Notes: generated by a model from the sequence alone, not told the origin. Numbered from the stretch's first letter, positions 1 to 6,990 are shown. The stretch: 7,708 nt of DNA from Candidatus Izemoplasma sp. (GCA_029939615.1 JAOZSP010000070.1:1-7708); one strand, 5' to 3'. Translations and numbers: made by a program.

Positions 1-1
1 T

Positions 2-538
2 AAAATCGCAGCTGAAATGGGGATGGAAAGAAGTAGTGCAGATTATATGGGTATGATTGCAACAATTCTTAATGCCTTAGCGTTACAAAATGCAATTGAA
101 GAACTAGGAATTGAAACAAGAACGATGACTAGTTTGAATATTCCTCAAGTTGCAGAACCATATATAAGAAGAAAAGCATTAAGTAATTTAGAAAAAGATC
201 GTATTGTTATATTTGGAGGAGGAACAGGGAATCCTTATTTCTCAACCGATACAACTAGTGCACTTCGTGCCGCTGAAATTGGGGCAAATGTAATTTTGAT
301 GGCGAAAAATGGTACAGATGGTGTTTATGATAAAGATCCACGAAAACATAAAGATGCTGTTAAATATGATTCTTTAAAGCACCTTGAAGTATTAAAACTT
401 GGTCTAGAAGTAATGGATTCAACTGCTGCAGCGTTATGTAAAGATAACAATATTAAGATTATTGTATTTGATATGAATGTTTCTGGAAATATCAAAAGAG
501 CTGCATCGGGAGAAAAAATTGGAACAACAATTTATTAA
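2..538 (+). CDS. pyrH: UMP kinase (uridylate kinase), 5'-truncated by window edge
   Basis: Bacterial UMP kinase of the amino acid kinase family, a cytosolic hexamer that phosphorylates UMP to UDP with ATP in pyrimidine nucleotide synthesis. The reading frame is open to the left edge; the first full codon is at base 2, giving KIAAE before the first Met, which aligns with the family's RGKxGxEMGMDRxxADYMGM segment. The ATG at 17 is therefore internal, not a start. About 178 residues are visible against a usual ~240, so roughly 60 N-terminal residues, including the Gly-rich kinase start, lie outside. Visible hallmarks are ADYMGM, VAEPYIRRKA, GGGTGNPYFSTDT (about bases 215-250), ALRAAEIGANVILMAKN, DGVYDKDP, MDSTAAALC and GNIKRA near the C-terminus. 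It ends in TAA, 12 nt before frr; the frr ribosome binding site overlaps the gap. The pyrH-frr order is nearly universal in Bacillota. Family identification is very secure. Confidence 0.97.
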   Translation, partial: KIAAEMGMERSSADYMGMIATILNALALQNAIEELGIETRTMTSLNIPQVAEPYIRRKALSNLEKDRIVIFGGGTGNPYFSTDTTSALRAAEIGANVILMAKNGTDGVYDKDPRKHKDAVKYDSLKHLEVLKLGLEVMDSTAAALCKDNNIKIIVFDMNVSGNIKRAASGEKIGTTIY

Positions 539-550
539 GGAGGAAAAACT

Positions 551-1108
551 ATGCCTGACATGATATTGATGGAAATGGAAGAAAAAATGGAAGAACGAGT
601 TAAAAGATTAAGACATGAGTTAGCAAAAATCCGTACGGGAAGAGCTAATCCGAAAATGTTTGATGATGTTCATGTAGATTACTATGGAGTTCCTACGCCG
701 ATTACTCAAGTAGGGCAAATAGCGATACCTGAACCAACACAAATAGTTATTAAACCATACGATAAAAGTATTGTTAAAGCTATTGAAAGAGCGATTCTAG
801 TTGCTAATTTAGGTATTAATCCTAATAATGAAGGTGACAAACTACGTATTGTGTTTCCGGCATTAACTATGGAAAGACGTAAAGAATTAACTAAAAAAGT
901 TAAAAAGTACGGTGAGGAAGCAAAAGTATCAATAAGAAACTATCGTCGTGATGCAAATGACGATATCAAAAAATTAGAAAAAAAATCGGAAATATCTGAA
1001 GATGATTGCAAAGGATATCAAGAAGATGTCCAAGAATTTACAAATACATATTCAGACAAGATTGATCAATGTGTTATTGATAAAGATAAAGATATAATGA
1101 GTATATAG
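551..1108 (+). CDS. frr: Ribosome recycling factor
   Basis: Ribosome recycling factor, which with EF-G splits the post-termination ribosome so that its subunits can be reused; cytosolic. The 185 residues match the family's usual length. The helical domain I is formed by the N-terminal (about 1-30) and C-terminal (about 106-185) parts, with the inserted beta domain II at about 31-105. Signature stretches are LAKIRTGRANP (24-34), VDYYGVPTPITQV (42-54), IKPYDKS, PALTMERRKELTKKVKKYGEEAKVSIRNYRRDAND in two blocks (103-137), and KIDQ...KDKDIM at the end. The start is chosen at 551 because AAGGAGG sits 7 nt or so upstream; the Met four codons in lacks such spacing. It ends with TAG, which is already the left arm of the following terminator hairpin. 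It is probably co-transcribed with pyrH. Two Cys (153, 174) in the C-terminal helix are unremarkable. Confidence 0.97.
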   Translation: MPDMILMEMEEKMEERVKRLRHELAKIRTGRANPKMFDDVHVDYYGVPTPITQVGQIAIPEPTQIVIKPYDKSIVKAIERAILVANLGINPNNEGDKLRIVFPALTMERRKELTKKVKKYGEEAKVSIRNYRRDANDDIKKLEKKSEISEDDCKGYQEDVQEFTNTYSDKIDQCVIDKDKDIMSI

Positions 1109-1132
1109 AGACTACTTTGTTAGTCTCTTTTT
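1107..1132 (+). terminator. Rho-independent terminator after frr
   Basis: Perfect 8-bp inverted repeat AGAGACTA (1107-1114) / TAGTCTCT (1121-1128) around a 6-nt loop, followed by a T run (1128-1132) and a T-rich stretch. The left arm begins inside the frr stop codon (1106-1108), so translation to the stop would keep the ribosome over the 5' arm. This probably ends the pyrH-frr transcript. Read-through into uppS remains possible because the T run is short. Confidence 0.8.
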
Positions 1133-1143
1133 CTAAGGGTTTT

Positions 1144-1174
1144 TGTAGTAAATTATTTTTATTTGTAGTATAAT
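1144..1174 (+). promoter_or_regulatory. Probable sigma-A promoter for the uppS-proS operon
   Basis: A perfect TATAAT -10 box lies at 1169-1174, between the frr terminator and the uppS ribosome binding site. The best -35 candidate is TTGTAG at 1144-1149, with a 19-nt spacer, longer than ideal; no extended TG motif precedes the -10. A start around 1181 would leave an ~18-nt leader carrying GAGGTGA (1188-1194). The perfect -10 and its position right after a terminator support it; the weak -35 limits confidence. Confidence 0.5.
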
Positions 1175-1198
1175 TGAATATTGTAATGAGGTGATTTT

Positions 1199-1936
1199 AT
1201 GAGTGTTGAAAGTAGAGTTTTAAGCGGATATATTCCTAGACATATAGCTATTATTATGGATGGAAATGGCCGTTGGGCAAAAAAAAGAAATATGCCGAGA
1301 ACATTTGGTCATAAAAAAGGTAGTGAAAACTTAAAAAACATTGCGATTGAATGTAATGAATTAGGTATTAAAGCGTTAAGTGTTTATGCTTTTAGTACTG
1401 AAAATTGGTCGCGACCAAAAGCGGAAATTGATTATTTGATGAATTTGCCTAGTAAATTTGAAGAAACTTTCAAAGGAAAGTTTGAAGAAAATGATATAAG
1501 AGTAATCTTTTCTGGAAGAAAAAATCGTTTTCCAAAAAACGTTCAAGACTTGATTAAGAGAGTTGAAGAGAAAACGAAAAATCGTAAAGGTCTTATTTTA
1601 AATATTTGTTTTGATTATGGGAGTTACACTGAGATATTGGATGGTGTAAAAGAAATAAGTGAATTATATAAAAACGGTGATATTAAGTTAGAAGACATTA
1701 ATGAAGATTTAATGAAGAATCACCTTTATACAAAAGAGTTGCCGGATTTAGATTTGTTAATTAGAACAAGTGGTGAAGAAAGAATCAGTAATTTTTTGCT
1801 TTGGCAGTTAGCATATAGTGAATTATATTTTCCAAAAGTACATTGGCCAGCGTTTAATAAGAAGCAATTATTAAAAGCTATTGATAATTTTCAAAAAAGA
1901 AATCGCCGTTTTGGAGGATTGAAGGAGGAAAAATAA
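1199..1936 (+). CDS. uppS: Isoprenyl transferase / undecaprenyl diphosphate synthase
   Basis: Cis-prenyltransferase that adds isopentenyl diphosphate units to farnesyl diphosphate to form C55 undecaprenyl diphosphate, the precursor of the lipid carrier for peptidoglycan and other wall polymers. At 245 residues it is normal length. Seen: HIAIIMDGNGRWAKKR (15-30) with the catalytic Asp21; FGHKKG (36-41); FSTENWSRP (65-73); and LDLLIRTSGEERISNFLLWQ...YSELYF (184-211), holding the Arg189, Arg195, Ser197 and Glu208 positions that bind the isopentenyl diphosphate and Mg. The usual NYGGR motif reads DYGSY (139-143), an oddity discussed in the findings. The start is set by GAGGTGA 4 nt upstream. It opens the downstream operon: cdsA starts 2 nt after its stop, and the cdsA ribosome binding site (AAGGAGGAA) is encoded in the last codons of uppS. 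Identity is secure; the exact chain length made cannot be read from sequence. Confidence 0.95.
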   Translation: MSVESRVLSGYIPRHIAIIMDGNGRWAKKRNMPRTFGHKKGSENLKNIAIECNELGIKALSVYAFSTENWSRPKAEIDYLMNLPSKFEETFKGKFEENDIRVIFSGRKNRFPKNVQDLIKRVEEKTKNRKGLILNICFDYGSYTEILDGVKEISELYKNGDIKLEDINEDLMKNHLYTKELPDLDLLIRTSGEERISNFLLWQLAYSELYFPKVHWPAFNKKQLLKAIDNFQKRNRRFGGLKEEK

Positions 1937-1938
1937 GC

Positions 1939-2760
1939 ATGAAAACACGTGCAATTACTGGATTTTTATTAGCAATATTTTTTATCCCAATCTTTTATTT
2001 TGGTGGTATAATATTAAATGCTACATTGATTTCATTAACGGGAATAGCTACTTTTGAAATATTTAGAATGTTTAATGTGAAGGCTAAACTTTCTAAATAT
2101 ACTTTGGGAATTGTTTTGTTAATTTCAGGAATGGTGTATTTCTTAGTTTACAGTTACTTCCTTAATAGTAATGGTGTTGAGTTGTTATTATTATTGTTTG
2201 TATTGTTAGTAACAATAAGAGCGATGTTATTACTGTTTAGTGCTAAATTTGATGTTCATACATATATTGATATGTTTGTTAGTGTTTTATATCCTAGTAT
2301 TGGGTTTGCTGCTATTTATGGGTTACGATTACTAGATATTCACAATATTGGATTTATGTTTATGATTACTATTATGACTGATCTTTTTGCTTATTTAGTG
2401 GGTATAAGATATGGTAAACATCGTTTAGCTATTAATATTAGTCCTAAAAAGAGTATTGAGGGAAGTATCGGAGGAACGTTTTTTGCGGTATTATTTACTT
2501 TAGGTTACATATATATATTTAATATTACTTATATTGGAGAAATTCAATTGAATATATTTATAAGTATATTATTGATTATCTTTATTAGTATCTTTGGACA
2601 ACTTGGTGATTTAGTTGCTAGTAAACTGAAAAGAAGTTTTGGTATTAAGGATTATAGTAATTTGTTTCCAGGTCATGGTGGTGTAATGGACAGATTCGAT
2701 AGTGCATTACTAGCTGCAATGGTATTAATGATAATTAGTGGAGTGGTTGGTTTATTATGA
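1939..2760 (+). CDS. cdsA: Phosphatidate cytidylyltransferase (CDP-diglyceride synthase)
   Basis: Integral membrane enzyme that makes CDP-diacylglycerol from phosphatidic acid and CTP, the branch point for phosphatidylglycerol and cardiolipin synthesis. The 273 residues are typical. Several hydrophobic segments fill the N-terminal half (about 5-35, 54-100 and 112-131) and more follow at about 137-157, 177-196, 204-221 and 256-273. The family signature is complete at 228-254: S-x-L-K-R-x4-K-D, then FPGHGGVMDRFD, with the Asp/His-rich metal and nucleotide site; the preceding QLGD and the earlier TDLFAYLVG...ISPKKSIEG (147-175) also match. AAGGAGGAA 8-9 nt upstream supports the start. Its TGA stop overlaps the dxr ATG (ATGA), so the two are likely translationally coupled. 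Placement between uppS and dxr is the standard Bacilli order. Very secure. Confidence 0.96.
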   Translation: MKTRAITGFLLAIFFIPIFYFGGIILNATLISLTGIATFEIFRMFNVKAKLSKYTLGIVLLISGMVYFLVYSYFLNSNGVELLLLLFVLLVTIRAMLLLFSAKFDVHTYIDMFVSVLYPSIGFAAIYGLRLLDIHNIGFMFMITIMTDLFAYLVGIRYGKHRLAINISPKKSIEGSIGGTFFAVLFTLGYIYIFNITYIGEIQLNIFISILLIIFISIFGQLGDLVASKLKRSFGIKDYSNLFPGHGGVMDRFDSALLAAMVLMIISGVVGLL

Positions 2761-3902
2761 GATTATTTTTATTAGGAGCAACTGGTAATATTGGCGTTCA
2801 AACATTGGATATCGTTAGGAATAGTAACGATAAGTTTCATGTTGTCTCGATTGCGGCTAATAAAAATATTAATCTAGTAAAAGAAATTATTAAAGAATTT
2901 CATCCGAAATTTGTGAGTGTTGGGTTATTAGAAGCTAAGAATGAGTTAGAAGAATTGTATCCTAGTGTTGAATTTGGGTATGGAGATGAAGGATTGATTA
3001 AAGCCGCTACTTATGGTGATTTAGGTGAAGACTTAGTTGTTAACGCTATTGTTGGTAGTGCAGGACTTGCTCCTACATATTATGCGATTAAAAAAGGACG
3101 GAATATTGCTTTAGCTAATAAAGAAACATTGGTTATAGGTGGGGAATTAATAAACCCTTTATTAAAAGAACATAATGTAACCTTGATTCCGATTGATAGT
3201 GAACATAGTGCGATTATGCAATGTATGAATGGTGAAGATAAAACGACTGTAAAAAGTATTGTTATTACAGCAAGTGGTGGCAGTTTTAGAGATAAAACAA
3301 GAGAAGAATTAAAAAAAGTAACAGTAAAGGATGCCTTAAATCATCCTAACTGGGATATGGGTGCTAAAATAACAATAGATTCAGCAACAATGATGAATAA
3401 AGGTTTAGAGGTTATTGAAGCTCACTATCTATTTAATGTAGCTTATAGTAATATTAAGACTGTTTTACATAAAGAGAGTATAATACATTCTTTAGTCGAA
3501 TATAACGATACAGCAATGATCGCTCATTTAGGTAATCCTGATATGAGAGTTCCGATTAGTTATGCGATTAATTATCCTGAACGTGTGGAATATAAAGGGA
3601 AACCTTTAGATCTAATTAGTTTGGGAAGTTTACATTTTGAAGAGTTGAGTTTTGTTCGTTTCCCGATGTTGCAATATGCATATGATGCTGGAATAAAAGG
3701 TGGATTAATGCCGACAGTTTTGAACGCAGCAAATGAAGCTGCTGTACAATTATTTTTAAATGGGAAAATTACATTTTTACAAATCGAAGAAATTGTGATA
3801 AAATGTTTAAATATATTTGATAATGAGTTAGAGTTATCATTAGATAGTGTTTTAGAAAGAGACAACTTAGTGAAAGACTATGTGTTTAAGACATATAGTT
3901 AA
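2757..3902 (+). CDS. dxr: 1-deoxy-D-xylulose 5-phosphate reductoisomerase
   Basis: NADPH-dependent reductoisomerase that turns 1-deoxyxylulose 5-phosphate into 2-C-methylerythritol 4-phosphate, the first committed step of the MEP isoprenoid pathway and the target of fosmidomycin; cytosolic. It has 381 residues, normal length. Seen: NADPH-binding GATGNIGVQTLDIV (7-20); ALANKETLVIGG (118-129); metal ligands in IDSEHSA (Asp148, Glu150); TASGGSFRDKTREE (171-184); NHPNWDMGAKITIDSATMMNKGLEVIEAHYLF in adjoining blocks (195-226), with Asn214, Lys215 and Glu218 as substrate and metal contacts; the Bacilli-type HKESIIHSLVEY (238-249); and MPTVLNAANEAAV (318-330). The ATG overlaps the cdsA stop by 4 nt, and only a distant GGAG (2740-2743) is seen, so translation probably depends on reinitiation. 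The downstream rseP starts 15 nt after its stop. The cell therefore makes isoprenoids by MEP, feeding UppS. Confidence 0.97.
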   Translation: MRLFLLGATGNIGVQTLDIVRNSNDKFHVVSIAANKNINLVKEIIKEFHPKFVSVGLLEAKNELEELYPSVEFGYGDEGLIKAATYGDLGEDLVVNAIVGSAGLAPTYYAIKKGRNIALANKETLVIGGELINPLLKEHNVTLIPIDSEHSAIMQCMNGEDKTTVKSIVITASGGSFRDKTREELKKVTVKDALNHPNWDMGAKITIDSATMMNKGLEVIEAHYLFNVAYSNIKTVLHKESIIHSLVEYNDTAMIAHLGNPDMRVPISYAINYPERVEYKGKPLDLISLGSLHFEELSFVRFPMLQYAYDAGIKGGLMPTVLNAANEAAVQLFLNGKITFLQIEEIVIKCLNIFDNELELSLDSVLERDNLVKDYVFKTYS

Positions 3903-3917
3903 AAGGACGTGTAGAAA

Positions 3918-5474
3918 ATGGTAGTGTTTAATATAGTAGTATTTTTAATAAGTTTAAGCGTAGTAATTATGTTACATGAGCTTGGACATTTCATTATGGC
4001 AAGAAGAGCCGGTATTTTATGTCATGAATTTAGTTTAGGTATGGGACCTAAATTATGGAGTAAACGTTTTGGAGAAACAATGTATTCAATTCGTGCTATT
4101 CCAATTGGCGGATTCGTAATGATGTCTGGTGAAGAAATTGAAGATGAGTTAGTTAAAGAAGGTATGCAAGTAAGATTAGAATTTAAAGGAAACTTAGTTT
4201 CTAAAATATATCTTGACCATGACAAGGAAGGGTATGAAAAATTTGAAAAAATTACTGTTGAAAAAGTTGATTTAAAAGGGAAAGATTTTTCCCGATTATA
4301 TATTAATGATCACGAAGTTAAGAGAGATGCATTCTACGTTATGAGAAACCGTGAGTTACAAATTGCTCCATATGATCGTGGTTTTAACGGAAAAACACTA
4401 TGGCAGAGATTCTGGGCAATATTTAGTGGTCCTGCAATGAACTTTATATTAGCGATATTTGTATTCTTAGCGGTTAACTTAATAGTTGGATTCCCGACTA
4501 TGGATAGTACTGTTTTAGGTGGAATTGGGGAAGGTTACCCCGCCGAGGATGTGCTAGAAGTTGGAGACAAAGTATTATCGATTAATGGTAATGATATTGG
4601 GGATTGGGACGATTTAAGTTTTGAGCTAGATAGTGATAAGGCAAACCGTTTAGTTGAATTTGAAATATTACGTGATGGAACTGAAATGACACAACAAGTT
4701 ACTCCGATAATCTATTTTTATAGTATTGGTTTTCATAGTGATTCAAGTACACAAGACGATTTAATTATTGGTGAAATTGCAGAAGAAACAAAAGCTGATA
4801 GTGCTGGTATGTTACAAGGTGACCAATTGGTTAGCATTGATGGAAATGATGTAGTTACCTGGAGTGATGTTATTACTGAAATTGAAACTTTGGGTGCTTT
4901 AGAATATTTAGAAGGTAGAATTATAAAAATTGAAGTTTTGCGCGATGGAAACACTGTTGAACTTGATATACATGAACCTTACAGTACGGAATTCTTAAAT
5001 ACTCAAGGGATCAACGTTGTAGAAACAAGAGTAGGAATTAGCCCGGTATATAACTTTAGTTTAGGATCGTCAATCGTGGCAAGTTTTCAAAATGTTGGAA
5101 CTTCAGCAATGATGATTTTTACAACAATCGGATTATTATTTGATAATAGTGGAGCTGGAGCTGGAATTGGTGTTGACAATTTAGCTGGTCCTTTAGGGAT
5201 TTATGAAATTACCTCAATTGCTTTAAGTAATGGTTTTATTTCTTTATTAAGCTGGATAGGGCTACTAAGTGTAAACTTAGGAGTAATCAATTTATTACCT
5301 ATTCCTGCATTAGATGGAGGAAGACTTGTTTTCTTAGGATATGAAGCGCTTAGTAAAAGAAAACCTAATCGTAAAGTAGAAAGTACTTTAAATTATGTTA
5401 TGTTTATGGCTTTGATGGGATTATTTATTTTCATAACATTCAATGATATATTAAGATTATTCAATATAAAATAA
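3918..5474 (+). CDS. rseP: Intramembrane zinc metalloprotease RseP/RasP (site-2 protease)
   Basis: Membrane-embedded site-2 protease that cleaves anti-sigma factors, signal peptide remnants and other membrane substrates. Seen: an N-terminal membrane segment (about 3-30) holding the zinc motif HELGH (20-24, catalytic Glu21); GGFVMMSGEE (64-73); a ~85-residue insert with the family's IAPYDRGF...LWQRFWAIFSGPAMNF run (149-175); a second membrane segment (about 169-191); two PDZ-like domains at about 200-262 (GDKVLSINGNDI) and 283-352 (GDQLVSIDGNDV); a third membrane segment ending in the LDG motif NLLPIPALDGGR (458-469, Asp466 as third zinc ligand); and a last membrane segment (about 493-509). 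At 518 residues it is about 100 longer than Bacillus RasP, the extra being mostly the second PDZ. AAAGGA 10 nt upstream supports the start. It is the usual gene between dxr and proS. Substrates are not deducible here. Confidence 0.95.
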   Translation: MVVFNIVVFLISLSVVIMLHELGHFIMARRAGILCHEFSLGMGPKLWSKRFGETMYSIRAIPIGGFVMMSGEEIEDELVKEGMQVRLEFKGNLVSKIYLDHDKEGYEKFEKITVEKVDLKGKDFSRLYINDHEVKRDAFYVMRNRELQIAPYDRGFNGKTLWQRFWAIFSGPAMNFILAIFVFLAVNLIVGFPTMDSTVLGGIGEGYPAEDVLEVGDKVLSINGNDIGDWDDLSFELDSDKANRLVEFEILRDGTEMTQQVTPIIYFYSIGFHSDSSTQDDLIIGEIAEETKADSAGMLQGDQLVSIDGNDVVTWSDVITEIETLGALEYLEGRIIKIEVLRDGNTVELDIHEPYSTEFLNTQGINVVETRVGISPVYNFSLGSSIVASFQNVGTSAMMIFTTIGLLFDNSGAGAGIGVDNLAGPLGIYEITSIALSNGFISLLSWIGLLSVNLGVINLLPIPALDGGRLVFLGYEALSKRKPNRKVESTLNYVMFMALMGLFIFITFNDILRLFNIK

Positions 5475-5486
5475 TGAGGTGACAAC

Positions 5487-6725
5487 ATGAAACAAAGTTT
5501 GTTTTTTATACCGACTTTAAAAGATGCACCTAAAGATGCGGAAGTTAGAAGTCATAAATTAATGAGTCGTTCAGGACTTATTAAACAAGTTGCAGCGGGA
5601 ATATATAGTTATTTACCTTTAGGGTATAGAGTAATTAAGAAAATTGAGAATATCGTTCGTGAAGAGTTAGATAAAATTGGTTCTAGTGAACTTTTACTAC
5701 CAGCGTTACAACCACGTGATTTATGGGAAGAAAGCGGTAGATGGGACAAGTATGGTCCGGAATTGATGAGACTTAAAGATCGAAAACAAAGAGATTTTTG
5801 TTTGGGGCCTACTCATGAAGAAATTATTACTCAAGTAGTTCGTGATTATTTGAATTCATATAAAAAATTACCACTTAGTTTATATCAAATCCAAACGAAG
5901 TTCCGTGATGAGATGCGTCCTAGATTTGGACTTATGCGTGGTCGTGAGTTTATTATGAAGGATGCATACACATTTACAGAAACAAAAGAGGATTTAGATC
6001 GCATGTATAATGAGTTTTCAGATGCATATAAAGAGATTTTTAGAAGATGCGGACTTGAAACAAGAATTGTAAGTAGTGATGTTGGACAAATCGGTGGCGA
6101 TGAAGCTGATGAATTTATGGTTATGAGTGAAGTTGGTGAAGATACGATAACTTATTGCACGTCTTGTAGTTACGCGGCTAATCAAGAACATAGTGGATTA
6201 AATGCTGGCGATAAGTGTCTTGAATGTGGTGGGGAAATAGAGATTGCAAAAGGAATTGAAGTTGGGAACATCTTTAAACTCGGAACTAAGTATAGTGAAA
6301 GCATGAATGCTAAAATAATTAATAAAGAAGGAAAACAAGTTCCGGTTATAATGGGATGTTATGGTATTGGTATTAGTCGTACATTGATGGCAAGTGTAGA
6401 ACAACATTCTAATGAAATGGGAATTGTGTGGCCAGAGGAGATTGCACCGTTTAAAGTGCATATTATACCTGTTAACACAAAAGATGAGTTGCAAGTAGAA
6501 GTTGCAACAAAACTATATTTAGATATGAGAGAAATTGGTGTTGAAGTTTTGCTAGACGATCGTGCTGAAAGAGCAGGAGTTAAATTTAAAGATGCAGATT
6601 TGATTGGAATCCCTATAAGAGTTATTATTGGTAAGGATGCAAAAGATGGAAAAGTTGAATTTAGTAATCGTTTAGAGGGTACAAAAGATTTAGTTGATTT
6701 AAGCAAAGTTTTAGAACGTATATAA
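5487..6725 (+). CDS. proS: Prolyl-tRNA synthetase lacking the INS editing domain
   Basis: Class II synthetase that charges tRNA-Pro with proline; cytosolic dimer. It is of the bacterial type: N-terminal MKQSLFFIPTLKDAPKDAEVRSH-like start, AAGIYSYLPLG (36-46), motif 1 region around ELLLPALQPRDLW (68-80), CLGPTHEE (105-112), motif 2 FRDEMRPRFGLMRGREF (139-155) plus IMKDAYTF, motif 3 GCYGIGISRTL (290-300), and an anticodon-binding domain from about 322 (VHIIPVN...DDRAERAGVKFKDADLIGIP). A typical Bacilli enzyme is ~565 residues; here the ~180-residue INS cis-editing domain is missing and about 16 residues join CTSC (224-227) to CLEC (244-247). Those two CxxC pairs could form a small zinc knuckle. 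The frame is continuous on both sides, so this is not a visible frameshift. The ATG at 5487 has GAGGTGA 4 nt upstream, 12 nt after rseP. polC, the usual next gene, is absent. Confidence 0.95.
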   Translation: MKQSLFFIPTLKDAPKDAEVRSHKLMSRSGLIKQVAAGIYSYLPLGYRVIKKIENIVREELDKIGSSELLLPALQPRDLWEESGRWDKYGPELMRLKDRKQRDFCLGPTHEEIITQVVRDYLNSYKKLPLSLYQIQTKFRDEMRPRFGLMRGREFIMKDAYTFTETKEDLDRMYNEFSDAYKEIFRRCGLETRIVSSDVGQIGGDEADEFMVMSEVGEDTITYCTSCSYAANQEHSGLNAGDKCLECGGEIEIAKGIEVGNIFKLGTKYSESMNAKIINKEGKQVPVIMGCYGIGISRTLMASVEQHSNEMGIVWPEEIAPFKVHIIPVNTKDELQVEVATKLYLDMREIGVEVLLDDRAERAGVKFKDADLIGIPIRVIIGKDAKDGKVEFSNRLEGTKDLVDLSKVLERI

Positions 6726-6736
6726 TATAGAAACAC

Positions 6737-6762
6737 AGGAGGGCGATTTTGTCCTCTTTTTT
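6737..6762 (+). terminator. Rho-independent terminator after proS
   Basis: Starting 12 nt after the proS stop, AGGAGGGCG (6737-6745) can pair with TGTCCTCTT (6750-6758), with G-T wobbles, around an ATTT loop (6746-6749). The four-base core GAGG/CCTC is Watson-Crick. The right arm runs into an uninterrupted T run (6757-6762). It closes the uppS-proS operon and insulates it from the rRNA promoters that follow. Confidence 0.75.
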
Positions 6763-6835
6763 ATTATGTATTTTAGAAACAAGTATGAGAAATATGTGGT
6801 TTGAAATAATAATTGAAAAACTCGAGTCAAAGTAA

Positions 6836-6864
6836 TTGACATTTATGGAAGTTTTATATATACT
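6836..6864 (+). promoter_or_regulatory. rRNA operon promoter P1 (most upstream)
   Basis: Perfect -35 TTGACA (6836-6841) and TATACT -10 (6859-6864), separated by 17 nt, the same arrangement as the next two promoters. A G at 6871, 7 nt past the -10, is a plausible start. It lies ~510 nt from the 16S and its first transcribed bases include a terminator-like hairpin, so whether it feeds the rRNA operon or makes a short RNA is unclear. Confidence 0.7.
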
Positions 6865-6873
6865 TTTAAAGAC

Positions 6874-6912
6874 GGTGTAAAAAAGGAACATTAGTCCTTT
6901 GAAACGCCTTTT
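6874..6912 (+). terminator. Terminator-like hairpin just downstream of P1
   Basis: GGTGT (6874-6878) pairs with ACGCC (6904-6908, one G-T), and inside it AAAGGA (6882-6887) pairs with TCCTTT (6895-6900). TTTTATTT follows at 6909-6916. A transcript starting near 6871 would end after about 40 nt if this works as a terminator. A second GGTGTAA at 6929-6935 could pair with TTACGC (6915-6920 region), giving a small hairpin just downstream. It may instead be only a structured leader. Function is inference. Confidence 0.4.
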
Positions 6913-6960
6913 ATTTACGCTTAAATATGGTGTAAGTAAGTTATTGATAAAGCTTTAATA

Positions 6961-6990
6961 AAAAGCTTAAAAAAAGTATTGACAATAAAG
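6961..6990 (+). repeat. Promoter direct repeat, copy 1 (with 7101-7130)
   Basis: The 30 nt at 6961-6990 match those at 7101-7130 at 28 positions, with a 19-nt identical core AAAAGTATTGACAATAAAG (6972-6990 and 7112-7130). The match resumes at the -10 and start region (7001-7016 against 7141-7156, 15 of 16). Copies are exactly 140 nt apart. This suggests duplication of a promoter cassette with the A-rich upstream element, the -35 and the start kept while the spacer and hairpin changed. Confidence 0.85.

Noticed and set aside
3572..3865. Minus-strand open frame inside dxr (97 codons)
   Set aside because: Fully inside a strongly conserved dxr reading frame; no recognisable protein motif and no own promoter or ribosome site. 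Shadow frame.
6189..6230. Frameshift or pseudogene explanation for the short proS
   Set aside because: The frame is continuous, both flanks align to the family and motif 3 is intact; a clean domain loss fits better.
6820..6827. ACTCGAGT palindrome just upstream of P1 as an operator
   Set aside because: Only 8 bp, single copy, no matching site at the other promoters.
6785..6835. 16-codon + strand mini-frame before P1
   Set aside because: No ribosome binding site, no promoter, and it ends right at the P1 -35 box; chance in AT-rich DNA.
6198..6891. Minus-strand open frames overlapping proS and its downstream terminator
   Set aside because: They lie antisense to conserved ProRS or run through the terminator and P1; products are low-complexity with no family match that I recognise.
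6879..6900. Possible minus-strand terminator (hairpin followed by a T run when read in reverse)
   Set aside because: There is no minus-strand gene to its right that would need it; the + strand reading as P1 leader structure is more sensible.
6944..6970. AAGCTT repeat pair before P2 as a terminator
   Set aside because: No T run follows on the + strand and the stem is short; it overlaps the A-rich upstream element of P2.
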